A stretch of DNA of 64,000 nt from Streptomyces sp. SLBN-118 (GCF_006715635.1 NZ_VFNP01000002.1:3739002-3803001), one strand, 5' to 3'; positions 1-9,635 are shown, numbered from the stretch's first letter. Made by a program: numbers and translations. Notes: a model not told the origin generated them from the letters alone.

Positions 1-711
1 GTGATCATCGACTCCGGCGACACCATGGACCACGGCACCGCCGCCGAGAACGGCTTCCTCGACCCGATCCCCGACCTCGGCGCGCCCTATGTCTGGGTCC
101 GCGGCAACCACGACTCGGGCACCACGCAGGCGTATCTGAGCCACCTGAAGAACGTGCGCGTCCTCGACGACGGCCGGGCGGTCACGGTCGCTGGCCTGCG
201 TATCGCGGGCATCGGCGACCCGCAGTTCACCCCGGACCGCTCGATCGTCGCCCAGGGCGACGCGGCCGAACGCATGACCGGCATACGCTTCGCCTCCGCC
301 CTGCGCGACCAGACCCGCGCGGGCACCCCCGTCGACATCGCGGTCACCCACAACCCGGTCGCCGCCCGCGAGACCGACGGCCTGGTCCCGCTGGCGCTGG
401 CGGGCCACGTCCACCGCCGCGAGACGGAGATACTCCCCCAGGGCACCCGCCTGAAGATCGAGGGCTCGACGGGCGGAGGCGGTCTGCGCGCCGTACAGAA
501 CCGCGAGCCGGAGAAGGTACGCGCGTCCATCCTCTATGTGGACCGTACGACCCGACGTGTGCAGGCGTGGGACGAGATCACGCTGGGCGGCCTCGGCCTG
601 ACGACGGCCGAGGTCGGCCGCCATCTCCCGGAAGAGAACCACCCGGGCGCGACCCCGTCCCCGAGCGCGCCCCCGCGGTCCCCGACTGCGTCGTCCCGGG
701 GGCCACGCTGA
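1..711 (+). CDS. Metallophosphoesterase, 5'-truncated by the window edge
   Basis: C-terminal part of a calcineurin-like metallophosphoesterase. Visible metal-ligand motifs are a GDTMDHG-type segment at the very start, GNHDSG near residue 36 and AGHVH near residue 132. The first codon is GTG, but the catalytic domain is already under way there, so the true start lies upstream of the window. The family hydrolyses phosphomono- or diesters with a dinuclear metal centre; the substrate cannot be told from sequence. The last 40 residues are Pro/Ser/Arg-rich and look disordered. The gene is followed by a tRNA cluster on the same strand, with a promoter-like sequence in between, so it probably ends its own transcription unit. 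Confidence 0.85.
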   Translation: MIIDSGDTMDHGTAAENGFLDPIPDLGAPYVWVRGNHDSGTTQAYLSHLKNVRVLDDGRAVTVAGLRIAGIGDPQFTPDRSIVAQGDAAERMTGIRFASALRDQTRAGTPVDIAVTHNPVAARETDGLVPLALAGHVHRRETEILPQGTRLKIEGSTGGGGLRAVQNREPEKVRASILYVDRTTRRVQAWDEITLGGLGLTTAEVGRHLPEENHPGATPSPSAPPRSPTASSRGPR

Positions 712-751
712 CACCGGCGACCGGGACGCGGGAAGGCCCTCGTAAACCGTT

Positions 752-781
752 TTGGCGATAGCTCCCCGCATCCCATATGCT
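752..781 (+). promoter_or_regulatory. Candidate promoter of the tRNA-Glu/Asp/Phe cluster
   Basis: TTGGCG (752-757), an 18-base spacer and TATGCT (776-781) resemble a principal-sigma promoter. It lies 45 bases before tRNA-Glu. The call rests on motif and position only. Confidence 0.5.
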
Positions 782-825
782 TCTCACGTCCCCGACGCGC
801 TGCAAAGCGCCCAGGTGGGCCCTTA

Positions 826-898
826 GCCCTCATCGTCTAGTGGCCCAGGACGCCGCCCTTTCAAGGCGGTAGCACGGGTTCGAATCCCGTTGGGGGCA
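826..898 (+). tRNA. tRNA-Glu (anticodon TTC)
   Basis: Acceptor arms GCCCTCA and TGGGGGC pair. The anticodon loop CTTTCAA gives TTC, and the T-arm GGTTCGAATCC is intact. No CCA is encoded. First gene of a three-tRNA cluster. Confidence 0.97.
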
Positions 899-937
899 CG
901 CATTACCATGTGCGAGACTTGTGCTCGCACATTGCTT

Positions 938-1012
938 GGTCCTGTGGAGCAGTTTGGAGTGCTCGCCACCCTGTCAAGGTGGAGGCCGCGGGTTCAAATC
1001 CCGTCAGGACCG
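938..1012 (+). tRNA. tRNA-Asp (anticodon GTC), copy 1
   Basis: Acceptor arms GGTCCTG and CAGGACC pair; the anticodon loop CTGTCAA gives GTC. All 75 bases are identical to the second copy at 5371-5445. It lies 39 bases after tRNA-Glu, so they are probably co-transcribed. Confidence 0.97.
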
Positions 1013-1034
1013 CTGCGGCTCGTGAGAGCTGCGT

Positions 1035-1108
1035 GGCTGGGTAGCTCAGTTGGTACGAGCGATCGCCTGAAAAGCGATAGGTCGCCGGTTCGACCCCGGC
1101 CCCAGCCA
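1035..1108 (+). tRNA. tRNA-Phe (anticodon GAA)
   Basis: Acceptor arms GGCTGGG and CCCAGCC pair. The anticodon stem ATCGC/GCGAT encloses loop CTGAAAA, giving GAA. Last gene of the cluster; a strong hairpin follows directly. Confidence 0.97.
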
Positions 1109-1114
1109 CAACCC

Positions 1115-1147
1115 GAAAGCCCCGATCCTCCGCGGACCGGGGCTTTC
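1115..1147 (+). terminator. Terminator of the tRNA cluster
   Basis: Perfect 10-bp stem, gaaagccccg (1115-1124) with cggggctttc (1138-1147), followed by a short T-rich tract (tct). It starts 7 bases after tRNA-Phe. Confidence 0.8.
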
Positions 1148-1306
1148 TCTGTGATCTGCACTGCCACACCCAGCACCCCGCGCGGCGATCGGCATGGCCG
1201 TGCTTCCCCCGGTTCCGGATCTGGACGGATCTGTTCCGTCCTGCACCAGCTCGTGGTGGAAATGCGTTCGCCAGTGCTTTCCCGGGGGTGCGATCCTGGG
1301 GTCCGT

Positions 1307-4300
1307 ATGTCTACTTCCTTCGCAGAACTTCAGACCCTGCTGGCCGGGGCGTCCCTCCGCGACGCCCACCGGCTCGGCCGTCGTCTCGAAGGCGCCCGCC
1401 GCATCCGCAAGCCCGAGGCGCGGCAGGCCGTGCTCGACGAGATCGCCGGCGAGGCCGAGCGGTCCGCCGCGCGTACGGCTCTGCGTGCAAGCCGCGCCCC
1501 CGATGTCACCTACCCCGAGCAGCTCCCGGTCAGCCAGAAGAAGGACGTGATCCTGGAGGCGATACGGGACCACCAGGTCGTGATCGTCGCGGGCGAGACC
1601 GGATCGGGAAAGACGACGCAGATCCCGAAGATCTGTATGGAGCTTGGCCGGGGCGTACGCGGCATGATCGGCCATACGCAGCCGCGAAGAATCGCCGCGC
1701 GCACGGTCGCCGAACGGGTCGCCGAGGAACTGCGTACCCCCCTGGGTGAGGCGGTGGGCTGGAAGGTTCGGTTCACGGACCAGGTCGGCGGCGACACATT
1801 CGTCAAGCTGATGACGGACGGCATCCTGCTCGCCGAGATCCAGACCGACCGCGAGCTGCGCGCGTACGACACGATCATCATCGACGAGGCCCACGAGCGG
1901 TCTCTCAACATCGACTTCCTGCTCGGCTACCTCGCCCGGCTGCTGCCCAAGCGCCCCGACCTCAAGGTGATCATCACCTCCGCGACGATCGACCCGGAGC
2001 GGTTCTCCCGCCACTTCGGCGACGCCCCGATCGTCGAGGTCAGCGGCCGTACGTATCCCGTCGAGGTCCGCTACCGGCCCCTGCTGGAGGACGACAGCGA
2101 GGAGTCCGACCGCGACCAGATCACCGCGATCTGTGACGCCGTCGAGGAGCTCCAGGGCGAGGGCAAGGGCGACATCCTCGTCTTCCTCTCCGGTGAGCGC
2201 GAGATCCGCGACACCGCGGACGCGCTCAACAAGAAGCAGTACCGCTTCACCGAGGTGCTCCCGCTGTACGCGCGCCTCTCGCACGCCGAGCAGCACCGCG
2301 TCTTCCAGCCGCACACCGGGCGCAGGATCGTCCTCGCGACGAACGTCGCCGAGACCTCCCTCACCGTTCCCGGCATCAAGTACGTGATCGATCCGGGCAC
2401 CGCCCGTATCTCCCGCTACAGCCACCGCACCAAGGTCCAGCGTCTGCCCATCGAGCGGATCAGCCAGGCCAGCGCCAATCAGCGCAAGGGCCGCTGCGGC
2501 CGCACGTCGGACGGCATCTGCATCCGGCTGTACGACGAGGACGACTTCCACTCCCGCCCGGAGTTCACGGACGCCGAGATCCTGCGTACGAACCTGGCGT
2601 CCGTCATCCTCCAGATGACCGCGGCCGGCCTCGGCGACATCGAGAAGTTCCCCTTCATCGACCCGCCGGATCACCGCAATATCCGTGACGGGGTCCAACT
2701 CCTCCAGGAACTGGGCGCGTTCGACCCGGCGCAGAAGGACCCCAAGAAGAAGCTCACCCAGCTCGGCCGCAAGCTCTCCCAGCTGCCGGTCGACCCGCGT
2801 CTGGCCCGTATGGTCATCGAGGCCGACAAGAACGGCTGCGTGCGCGAAGTCATGGTGATCGCGGCGGCGCTCTCCATCCAGGACCCGCGCGAGCGTCCCG
2901 CCGACAAGCAGACGCAGGCCGACCAGCAGCACGCCCGCTTCAAGGACGAGACCTCCGACTTCCTCGCCCACCTCAACCTCTGGCGCTACATCCGCGAGCA
3001 GCAGAAAGAGCGCGGCTCCTCCAGCTTCCGCCGGATGTGCAAGCAGGAGTATCTGAACTTCCTGCGCATCCGCGAGTGGCAGGACATCTACGCGCAGCTG
3101 CGTACGGTCGCCAAGCAGATGGGCATCCATCTCAACGAGGAGGATGCGCCCGAGCAGTCCGTCCACACCTCGTTGCTGGCCGGTCTGCTCTCGCACATCG
3201 GGCTGAAGGACACCGACAGGAACGAGTATCTGGGCGCCCGCAGCGCCAAGTTCGCCGTCTTCCCCGGTTCGGCGCTCTTCAAGAAGCCCCCGCGCTTCAT
3301 CATGTCGGCCGAACTGGTCGAGACGTCGCGGCTGTGGGCCCGGGTCAACGCCAGGGTCGAGCCGGAGTGGATCGAGCCGCTAGCACAGCATCTGATCAAG
3401 CGCACCTACAGCGAGCCGCACTGGGAGAAGGACGCGGCCGCCGTGATGGCGTACGAGCGGGTCACCCTGTACGGCGTGCCGATCGTCGCCCAGCGCAAGG
3501 TGAACTACGGGCACATCGACCCCGAGACCTCCCGCGATCTGTTCATCCGCAACGCGCTGGTCGAAGGCGACTGGCGTACGCACCACAAGTTCTTCGCCGA
3601 CAACCGCAAACTCCTCACCGAAGTCGAGGAGTTGGAGCACCGCGCCCGCCGCCGCGACATCCTGGTGGACGACGAGACGCTGTTCGACTTCTACGACCAG
3701 CGCGTGCCCGAACATGTCGTCTCCGGCGCGCACTTCGACTCGTGGTGGAAGCACAAGCGCCGGGACGAGCCCGAACTCCTCGACTTCGAGCGCGAGATGC
3801 TCATCAACGAGAAGGCCGGGCAGGTCACCAAGGACGACTATCCCGACTCCTGGCGCCAGGGCCCGCTGAAGTTCCGTGTGACCTACCAGTTCGAGCCGGG
3901 CGCCGACGCGGACGGTGTCACCGTCCACATCCCGCTCCAGGTGCTGAACCAGGTCACGGGAGAGGGCTTCGACTGGCAGATCCCGGGGCTGCGCGAGGAC
4001 GTCGTGATGGAGCTGATCCGCTCTCTGCCCAAACCGATCCGGCGGCACTACGTCCCGGCGCCGAACTACGCGAAGGCCTTTCTGGAGCGGACCTCGTCCC
4101 CGGAGGGGAGCAGTCGGGTACAGCCGCTCCAGGAGCCGCTGCCCACCACGCTCGCGCGTGAGCTGCAGCGCATGGTCGGGGTCCCGGTCACGGCCGAGGA
4201 CTTCGATCTGACCCGGATCCCGGACCACCTGAAGATCACATTCCGGATCATCGACGAGCGCCGCAAGAAGCTCGCCGAGAGCAAAGACCTGGAGTCCTTG

Positions 4301-5251
4301 AAGCTCCAGCTGAAGCCGAAGGCCCGCCAGGCCCTGTCCAAGGCCGCGGCGGCGACCGCGGGCTCCTCGGGCGAGTCCATCGAGCGCTCGGGCCTCACCG
4401 ACTGGACCATCGGCACGCTCACCCGCGTCTTCGAGACCCGGCGCGCGGGCCAGCCCGTCAAGGCCTATCCGGCCCTGGTCGACGCCGGTGAGAGCGTCTG
4501 CGTACGCCTCTTCGACACCGAGGCGGAGCAGCAGCAGGCGATGTGGCGGGGCACGCGGAAGCTGATCCTGCTCAACATCCCTGTGAACGCTGCCAAGTTC
4601 GCCTCAGACAAGCTGACCAACCAGCAGAAGCTCGCGCTGTCACGCAATCCGCACGGCTCGATCCAGGCGCTCTTCGACGACTGCGCCATGGCCGCGGCGG
4701 ACAAGCTGATCGCCGACCACGGCGGCCCGGCCTGGGACGAGGAGTCGTACCGCAAGCTGTACGACAAGGTGCGGGCCGATCTCGTCGACGCGACCGTACG
4801 GACGGTGGGGCAGGTCCAGCAGATCCTGGCCGCCTGGCAGGCCTGTGAGCGCCGCCTGAAGGCGACGAACAGCCTGACGCTGGTCAACAACGTCCAGGAC
4901 GTCCGCGAACAGCTGGCGGCCCTCATGCCGGCCGGCTTCGTCACCAGGACCGGCCTGCGCAGGCTGCCGGACCTGATGCGCTATCTGGTGGCAGTGGACC
5001 GCCGTCTCCAGCAGATGCCGACGGCCGTCCAGCGCGACACGACGCGCATGGAGAAGGTCCACGAGATGCAGGACGAGTACGCCTGGCTGCTGGAGCAGAT
5101 GCCGAAGGGCCGGCCGGTCCCGCAGGAGGTCCTGGACATCCGATGGATGATCGAGGAGCTGCGGGTCAGCTACTTCGCGCACGCGCTGGGCACGGCGTAT
5201 CCGGTCTCCGACAAGCGCATCGTCAAGGCGATCGACGCGGCGGCACCCTGA
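1307..5251 (+). CDS. hrpA: ATP-dependent RNA helicase HrpA (DEAH box)
   Basis: DEAH-box RNA helicase of 1314 residues, the full length of bacterial HrpA. Walker A GETGSGKT is at about residues 96-103 and DEAH at 193-196. Helicase C, the HA2/OB region and the long C-terminal HrpA-specific domain follow. The ATG at 1307 was chosen because the open frame upstream runs through tRNA-Asp and tRNA-Phe and cannot be protein-coding there; MSTSFAELQTLL also fits the family N-terminus. HrpA is thought to remodel mRNA and, in E. coli, to rescue stalled ribosomes; the role in Streptomyces is inferred. The gene stands alone between two identical tRNA-Asp genes. Confidence 0.95.
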   Translation: MSTSFAELQTLLAGASLRDAHRLGRRLEGARRIRKPEARQAVLDEIAGEAERSAARTALRASRAPDVTYPEQLPVSQKKDVILEAIRDHQVVIVAGETGSGKTTQIPKICMELGRGVRGMIGHTQPRRIAARTVAERVAEELRTPLGEAVGWKVRFTDQVGGDTFVKLMTDGILLAEIQTDRELRAYDTIIIDEAHERSLNIDFLLGYLARLLPKRPDLKVIITSATIDPERFSRHFGDAPIVEVSGRTYPVEVRYRPLLEDDSEESDRDQITAICDAVEELQGEGKGDILVFLSGEREIRDTADALNKKQYRFTEVLPLYARLSHAEQHRVFQPHTGRRIVLATNVAETSLTVPGIKYVIDPGTARISRYSHRTKVQRLPIERISQASANQRKGRCGRTSDGICIRLYDEDDFHSRPEFTDAEILRTNLASVILQMTAAGLGDIEKFPFIDPPDHRNIRDGVQLLQELGAFDPAQKDPKKKLTQLGRKLSQLPVDPRLARMVIEADKNGCVREVMVIAAALSIQDPRERPADKQTQADQQHARFKDETSDFLAHLNLWRYIREQQKERGSSSFRRMCKQEYLNFLRIREWQDIYAQLRTVAKQMGIHLNEEDAPEQSVHTSLLAGLLSHIGLKDTDRNEYLGARSAKFAVFPGSALFKKPPRFIMSAELVETSRLWARVNARVEPEWIEPLAQHLIKRTYSEPHWEKDAAAVMAYERVTLYGVPIVAQRKVNYGHIDPETSRDLFIRNALVEGDWRTHHKFFADNRKLLTEVEELEHRARRRDILVDDETLFDFYDQRVPEHVVSGAHFDSWWKHKRRDEPELLDFEREMLINEKAGQVTKDDYPDSWRQGPLKFRVTYQFEPGADADGVTVHIPLQVLNQVTGEGFDWQIPGLREDVVMELIRSLPKPIRRHYVPAPNYAKAFLERTSSPEGSSRVQPLQEPLPTTLARELQRMVGVPVTAEDFDLTRIPDHLKITFRIIDERRKKLAESKDLESLKLQLKPKARQALSKAAAATAGSSGESIERSGLTDWTIGTLTRVFETRRAGQPVKAYPALVDAGESVCVRLFDTEAEQQQAMWRGTRKLILLNIPVNAAKFASDKLTNQQKLALSRNPHGSIQALFDDCAMAAADKLIADHGGPAWDEESYRKLYDKVRADLVDATVRTVGQVQQILAAWQACERRLKATNSLTLVNNVQDVREQLAALMPAGFVTRTGLRRLPDLMRYLVAVDRRLQQMPTAVQRDTTRMEKVHEMQDEYAWLLEQMPKGRPVPQEVLDIRWMIEELRVSYFAHALGTAYPVSDKRIVKAIDAAAP

Positions 5252-5275
5252 CCCGGCGGGGTGGCCCGCTTCGGG

Positions 5276-5306
5276 TTCGACCGCACCCACTGACCTGCTG
5301 TACAGT
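5276..5306 (+). promoter_or_regulatory. Candidate promoter of the second tRNA-Asp gene
   Basis: TTCGAC (5276-5281), a 19-base spacer and TACAGT (5301-5306), 64 bases before tRNA-Asp and just after hrpA. The spacing is slightly long, so this is a tentative motif call. Confidence 0.4.
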
Positions 5307-5370
5307 CTCTCTCGCAGCCAACGAAAGCAGCACACAGCGGCTCCGCCGCGTGGCTCCGGCTGCGAAACCT

Positions 5371-5445
5371 GGTCCTGTGGAGCAGTTTGGAGTGCTCGCC
5401 ACCCTGTCAAGGTGGAGGCCGCGGGTTCAAATCCCGTCAGGACCG
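5371..5445 (+). tRNA. tRNA-Asp (anticodon GTC), copy 2
   Basis: Identical over all 75 bases to the copy at 938-1012 and in the same orientation, but standing alone with its own terminator. Confidence 0.97.
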
Positions 5446-5454
5446 CAGTGATAC

Positions 5455-5484
5455 GAAGGCCCGCGCCATACGGTGCGGGCCTTC
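5455..5484 (+). terminator. Terminator of tRNA-Asp copy 2
   Basis: Perfect 10-bp stem, gaaggcccgc (5455-5464) with gcgggccttc (5475-5484), then gtcgt. It lies 9 bases after the tRNA. Confidence 0.8.
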
Positions 5485-5759
5485 GTCGTGCCCGGGGGCT
5501 GTTTCCCGACCCTGCCCCGCCCCTTCCCGCCGGTGCGGCAGGGCGGCACATGTCAGCCCGGCCGGAGTCTGGGGACACGGGCGAAGCGCGTTCGGGGAAA
5601 GGTCGGGGAAGCCCCCTGCAGCGGCCGTTCCAGGCACGTGAGGCGACTCACGCGGCACAGGTGTCACACGCGCCGCAGCCGTGCCCACGGCGTCTTGACG
5701 GCGTCATCTGCCACCGGTACCCAGTGCATAGAGGACGGCACACACCGGAGGTGACGTGC

Positions 5760-5939
5760 ATGGCGGCGTCCGCAGCGAGGCAGCACGAGACCAAGGCGCT
5801 TCTGCGCGCCCATCTGAAGGCCGCGTCCGGCTATCGGCACCTCACACGGCACTGCCCCATCTGCCACCGCCTCTTGAAGCTCGCCATGGAGCCCTCCGGC
5901 GCCCCCGAGTCCGAGGCCGATGGATCCGCATCCGAGTGA
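5760..5939 (+). CDS. Small conserved Streptomyces protein with a CPICH motif (DUF6274-like)
   Basis: A 59-residue protein with ARQHETKALLRAHL near the N-terminus and a TRHCPICHRLLKLAM segment at about residues 29-43. The CPxCH arrangement could hold a metal or a disulfide. From memory it matches the small Streptomyces family DUF6274; the function is unknown. The ATG at 5760 is chosen because ggagg (5747-5751) lies 8 bases upstream. The open frame continues further upstream, but that part overlaps tRNA-Asp and is not coding. The acidic tail (PESEADGSASE) looks disordered. Confidence 0.7.
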   Translation: MAASAARQHETKALLRAHLKAASGYRHLTRHCPICHRLLKLAMEPSGAPESEADGSASE

Positions 5940-6309
5940 CCTGAGCGCTCCGGCACGGGAGTTCGCGCGTGGCACGCTCGTCTTTGGCAAGAGGCGTGCA
6001 GTGTGACGGGTGTCACCGAACGGGTTTCCCGAACGGGGGAATTTACCCTCTCCCTACAACCGACCAATTTAATATGTGCAATTGCACCACCTTTCGAGCC
6101 CTTCCAAACCCCTTCCGGCCACCCTGCCCCCAGGGCCCCGGCCGACCGCCCGCCACCACCTCCCCGGGCACAAAAAAATCGCGCTGGACCCGGCGGAGTC
6201 CAGCGCGATCAATGACTGAGGTGTCTGTTGGGGCAGACGCCCGTCATGTGGAGCTATAGGGGGGCTTACCGGGATGGGGGTCCCGGAAATGCCCGATCAA
6301 ATGGGGTGT
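5940..6309. other. Intergenic stretch between the small CPICH gene and bldC
   Basis: A 370-base gap between convergent genes. It holds the bldC terminator (6178-6209) and an unusually A/T-rich patch around 6060-6085. I see no gene, RNA or repeat in it. Confidence 0.6.
6172..6209 (-). terminator. Rho-independent terminator of bldC
   Basis: Perfect 11-bp stem, atcgcgctgga (6178-6188) with tccagcgcgat (6199-6209). Read on the minus strand it is followed by a run of seven T (6172-6178 complement), giving a textbook intrinsic terminator 100 bases after the bldC stop. Confidence 0.85.
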
Positions 6310-6516
6310 TCAGGCCTCGCTGCGCTGCTGCGGAATGCCCGCAAGCAGTGCGCGGACCTCAGCCTCGCGATACCGACGATGTCCACCGAGCGTGCGGATG
6401 GACGTGAGCTTGCCGGCCTTCGCCCAGCGGGTCACCGTCTTCGGGTCCACGCGGAACATCGTGGCAACCTCAGCCGGGGTCAGCAGCGGCTCGGCATCAG
6501 GGGTGCGAGCGGTCAT
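6310..6516 (-). CDS. bldC: BldC, MerR-like developmental regulator
   Basis: A 68-residue protein that is almost entirely one MerR-type winged helix-turn-helix (TPAEVATMFRVDPKTVTRWA, then a GGHRRYREAEV wing). It lacks the dimerisation coiled coil and effector domain of normal MerR proteins. This is diagnostic of BldC, which in Streptomyces binds DNA as head-to-tail oligomers and holds back entry into development. Start: ATG with aggagg 6 bases upstream. It is monocistronic, with a long leader region and its own terminator. The assignment is as certain as sequence allows. Confidence 0.96.
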   Translation of the reverse strand: MTARTPDAEPLLTPAEVATMFRVDPKTVTRWAKAGKLTSIRTLGGHRRYREAEVRALLAGIPQQRSEA

Positions 6517-7003
6517 GAGCGGCCTCCTCGGGAGAACCGAACCTTCTCGGTTCTTTCCTCTAAATTCTGCACCTTGGCCCGCGTTGCCCGAAATGGCAGA
6601 CGCGGGCCGAGTCGGTTATAGGACGAACGGCTTGTCCTCGGCACTACAACTACACCATCTGTCCAGCCACGTCGGCCAAACCGACGGAATTGCCCTCTGA
6701 GGTGTCCAACAGCGGCGGAAGGCCGATGGACCATGTCATAGCGGACAGTCACGTCACAGTGACGATCAGTCACAGAGCGATCAGGAGTCGTCAGACCCCC
6801 CGTAGAGTGCAATGCCGAGCATTCCGCCCATAGTTGGACGGAAGGAGCCCTCCCCGGACTCCTTGTCCTATTTTGACACGAGGGTAGGTGATGGGCGCAA
6901 GGGCCCAGTAAGTGCCGTCCGTCACGCTTGAGACAAAGGCCCGGATCGGGACCAACGTCCTGGACCGATGGCCTCAGGGAGGCTCAATGGTCCCCAGAAA
7001 CGC
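6517..7003. other. Long bldC upstream region
   Basis: 487 bases without a convincing gene, between bldC and the next minus-strand gene. The first 60 bases hold the bldC ribosome binding site and a 7-bp inverted repeat, gaaccga (6534-6540) with tcggttc (6547-6553), that would fold in the leader just before the ribosome binding site. The rest presumably carries the bldC promoter, as expected for a developmentally controlled gene. No other structure was recognised. Confidence 0.5.
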
Positions 7004-7843
7004 TCAGTTGGCGAACTGAAGGTCCTTCACAGCCCGCCAGCGATCCACAAGACGGGCGTACGCCTCTCCGGCGGCGTCGCCGTCCCCGGCCCGCAGCGCG
7101 GCGATCCCCTCGGCAAGATCCGCGGCCGACCGGTCCTCCGCGAGCTGCGGTCCTGTCAGCGCGTGCACCAGGCCGCCGTAGTCCAGCTCGACCAGGGAAC
7201 GCGGATGGAATTCCTCCAGCCATCGCCCCACATCTACCAGGTCCTCGGTCAGCCGGCCCTCGTCGATCGTCTCCCGCAAGGTCTTCAGTGCGCGCGCCAC
7301 CCGCCGCCTGGCCTGCACCATCGGCGTCCGGTAGCGCAGCACGGCCGCACCGGGCCCGGCAGGCTCGTACTCGCGCTCGTCGTCCGAGAACAGCGCGAAC
7401 CAGCGCACCGGCACCTGCCAGACCGACGTCCTGATCCAGGGCCGCGCGTCGGGGTTGTGCTCGCGCCACTGCTCGTAGTCAGCGGCCGCCTGCCCGCGCA
7501 CCACCGGCGGCAGCACCGCGTCGAGCAGGGGCGCGGGCAGCTGCTCCGCCAGCTCCTCCAGCGCCATCCAGCCGCGCAGCCGGGTCCGCCACGGGCAGAC
7601 GCAGACCACCCCGTCGACCTCCGTGACGAAGGCGTCGCCGCTCTCGTGGACGGGCACCGGGACCGGCGGTGTGGGCAGCAAGTCGGCGAGCGAACGCCGA
7701 AGTTCGTCCTGCGCGGTGGGCGTGCGCTCCCGGCGGGCATAGCGGGCCCAGTGGCTCCGCTCCGGCTCTGGAAAGGCCGCCAGCGGCTCGTACACCCGCA
7801 GGTAGGCCGCATACGGGACAAGGACCGAGGACAGCGCTGGCAT
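7004..7843 (-). CDS. Conserved hypothetical protein
   Basis: A 279-residue soluble protein with no signal peptide or membrane segment. It is rich in Arg, Glu and Trp and largely helical in the second half (alternating ARRRVARALKTLRETI and ADLAEGIAALRAGD). The mid-part has PWRTRLRGWMALEELAEQLP and TSVWQVPVRWFALF. I do not recognise a catalytic motif. It lies between bldC and vdh, a position that from memory is conserved in Streptomyces. Single-gene unit, divergent from vdh. It is probably a real gene: codon use is typical and it has no competing frame of similar quality. Confidence 0.7.
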   Translation of the reverse strand: MPALSSVLVPYAAYLRVYEPLAAFPEPERSHWARYARRERTPTAQDELRRSLADLLPTPPVPVPVHESGDAFVTEVDGVVCVCPWRTRLRGWMALEELAEQLPAPLLDAVLPPVVRGQAAADYEQWREHNPDARPWIRTSVWQVPVRWFALFSDDEREYEPAGPGAAVLRYRTPMVQARRRVARALKTLRETIDEGRLTEDLVDVGRWLEEFHPRSLVELDYGGLVHALTGPQLAEDRSAADLAEGIAALRAGDGDAAGEAYARLVDRWRAVKDLQFAN

Positions 7844-7998
7844 GGGGCAAATCCTTCCACGCCGGTACTCCGCCAGGGGGTGATCCTCAGCACTGGGTCG
7901 GATCTACGCACGCGTAGGACTTACCCTCTGTCCCAACTGGGCCTTCCCCACCCACAGGAAGGTCCGCATCCGCCGCTTCGTACTTGGGAGTCACCACC

Positions 7999-9081
7999 GT
8001 GACCGATGTGACCGACGGCGTCCTGCACACCCTGTTCCGGTCGGACCAGGGCGGCCACGAGCAAGTCGTGCTGTGCCAGGACCGCGCCTCCGGGCTGAAG
8101 GCCGTCATCGCCATCCACTCGACCGCCCTGGGCCCTGCCCTCGGCGGCACCCGTTTCTATCCGTACGCCTCCGAGGAAGAGGCCGTCGCCGACGCGCTGA
8201 ACCTCTCCCGGGGAATGTCGTACAAGAACGCCATGGCCGGGCTCGACCACGGCGGCGGCAAGGCCGTGATCATCGGTGACCCCGAGACGATCAAGACGGA
8301 GGAGCTGCTGCTGGCCTACGGCCGGTTCGTGGACTCTCTCGGTGGCCGCTATGTCACCGCCTGCGACGTCGGTACGTATGTCGCGGACATGGACGTCGTG
8401 GCTCGCCAGACGCGCTGGGCCACCGGGCGCTCGCCCGAGAACGGCGGCGCCGGCGACTCCTCCGTGCTGACCGCGTACGGCGTCTTCCAGGGCATGCGGG
8501 CCTCGGCCCAGCACCTGTGGGGCGACCCGACGCTGCACGGGCGCACGGTGGGCATCGCTGGCGTCGGCAAGGTCGGCCACCACCTGGTCGAGCATCTGCT
8601 CCAGGACGGCGCCAATGTGGTGATCACGGATGTGCGCGAGGACTCCGTACGCCGGATTCTCGACAAGCATCCGCAGGTCACCGCTGTCGCGGACACCGAC
8701 GCGCTGATCCGTACCGCGGGCCTGGACGTCTACGCGCCCTGCGCGCTCGGCGGAGCCCTGAACGACGACTCCGTGCCCGCGCTCACCGCGAAGGTCGTCT
8801 GCGGCGCGGCCAACAACCAGCTCGCACACCCGGGCGTGGAGAAGGACATCGCGGACCGCGGGATCCTTTACGCCCCCGACTACGTGGTGAACGCCGGTGG
8901 CGTGATCCAGGTCGCCGACGAGCTCCACGGCTTCGACTTCGACCGCTCCAAGGCGAAGGCCGCGAAGATCTTCGACACCACGCTGGCAATATTCGCACGC
9001 GCGAAGGCAGACGGTATTCCGCCGGCCGCGGCGGCCGACCGGATCGCCGAACAGCGCATGGCGGAGGCCCGCCGCCGCTGA
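7999..9081 (+). CDS. vdh: Valine dehydrogenase (Leu/Val/Phe dehydrogenase family)
   Basis: NAD-dependent oxidative deamination of valine, and of other branched-chain amino acids, to 2-oxo acids. The 360-residue protein has the family substrate domain ([10 protein letters not shown], then [19 protein letters not shown] with the active-site lysine), a second catalytic segment ([14 protein letters not shown]) and the C-terminal Rossmann domain with GVGKVGHHL at about residues 185-193. The GTG at 7999 is preferred because ggag (7987-7990) lies 8 bases upstream; the TTG at 7984 would leave no ribosome binding site. In Streptomyces this enzyme feeds branched precursors into fatty acid and polyketide synthesis. 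Monocistronic and divergent from the gene before it. Confidence 0.95.
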   Translation: MTDVTDGVLHTLFRSDQGGHEQVVLCQDRASGLKAVIAIHSTALGPALGGTRFYPYASEEEAVADALNLSRGMSYKNAMAGLDHGGGKAVIIGDPETIKTEELLLAYGRFVDSLGGRYVTACDVGTYVADMDVVARQTRWATGRSPENGGAGDSSVLTAYGVFQGMRASAQHLWGDPTLHGRTVGIAGVGKVGHHLVEHLLQDGANVVITDVREDSVRRILDKHPQVTAVADTDALIRTAGLDVYAPCALGGALNDDSVPALTAKVVCGAANNQLAHPGVEKDIADRGILYAPDYVVNAGGVIQVADELHGFDFDRSKAKAAKIFDTTLAIFARAKADGIPPAAAADRIAEQRMAEARRR

Positions 9082-9361
9082 TCCTCGCCGGACCTCGGCC
9101 CGCCGTCCTGGGAGACAAGACTCACCCCGGTCGGCGGGTCGACTGCCAAGAAGAGGTTAAAATCGCAGTTGACCAGCGAGGACGGGGCTCCTCGCGGGTT
9201 CTGTGAAGTGGCGCGTCATGCGGGCGGCGTACCGTATGGCCGCGGAAGCAGGTACCGTTGAAGCCCTACGGACCGGTCTCTCCACGGAGAGCCCGTTCTG
9301 AATCATGAACGCGTGTCAAGACTCTGGGGCCGTCGAGCCCCGTCACCGAGGGGGTCGAGCC

Positions 9362-9616
9362 ATGGGGCGCGGCCGGGCCAAGGCCAAGCAGACAAAGGTC
9401 GCCCGCCAGCTGAAGTACAACAGCGGCGGGACTGACCTGTCGCGTCTGGCCAACGAGCTGGGCGCATCGACTTCGAGTCAGCCTCCGAACGGCGAGCCGT
9501 TCGAGGACGACGACGAGGAAGACGACCCGTACGCACAGTACGCGGATCTGTACAACGACGACGAGGACGAGGACGACGAGTCCGGTCCGTCGTCGCAACA
9601 GCGCCGCGGCGCTTGA
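9362..9616 (+). CDS. DUF3073 family protein
   Basis: An 84-residue actinobacterial protein. The basic N-terminus MGRGRAKAKQTKVARQLKYN is the hallmark of DUF3073 and is followed by a strongly acidic tail (DDDEEDDPY, DDEDEDDE). The opposite charge of the two halves suggests nucleic-acid or protein binding, but no function is known to me. The ATG at 9362 begins exactly at the domain and has a G-rich site (gaggggg) upstream. It sits between vdh and the convergent purM, as I recall for other Streptomyces. Confidence 0.9.
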   Translation: MGRGRAKAKQTKVARQLKYNSGGTDLSRLANELGASTSSQPPNGEPFEDDDEEDDPYAQYADLYNDDEDEDDESGPSSQQRRGA

Positions 9617-9635
9617 CGTTGCACTAGACACACCG

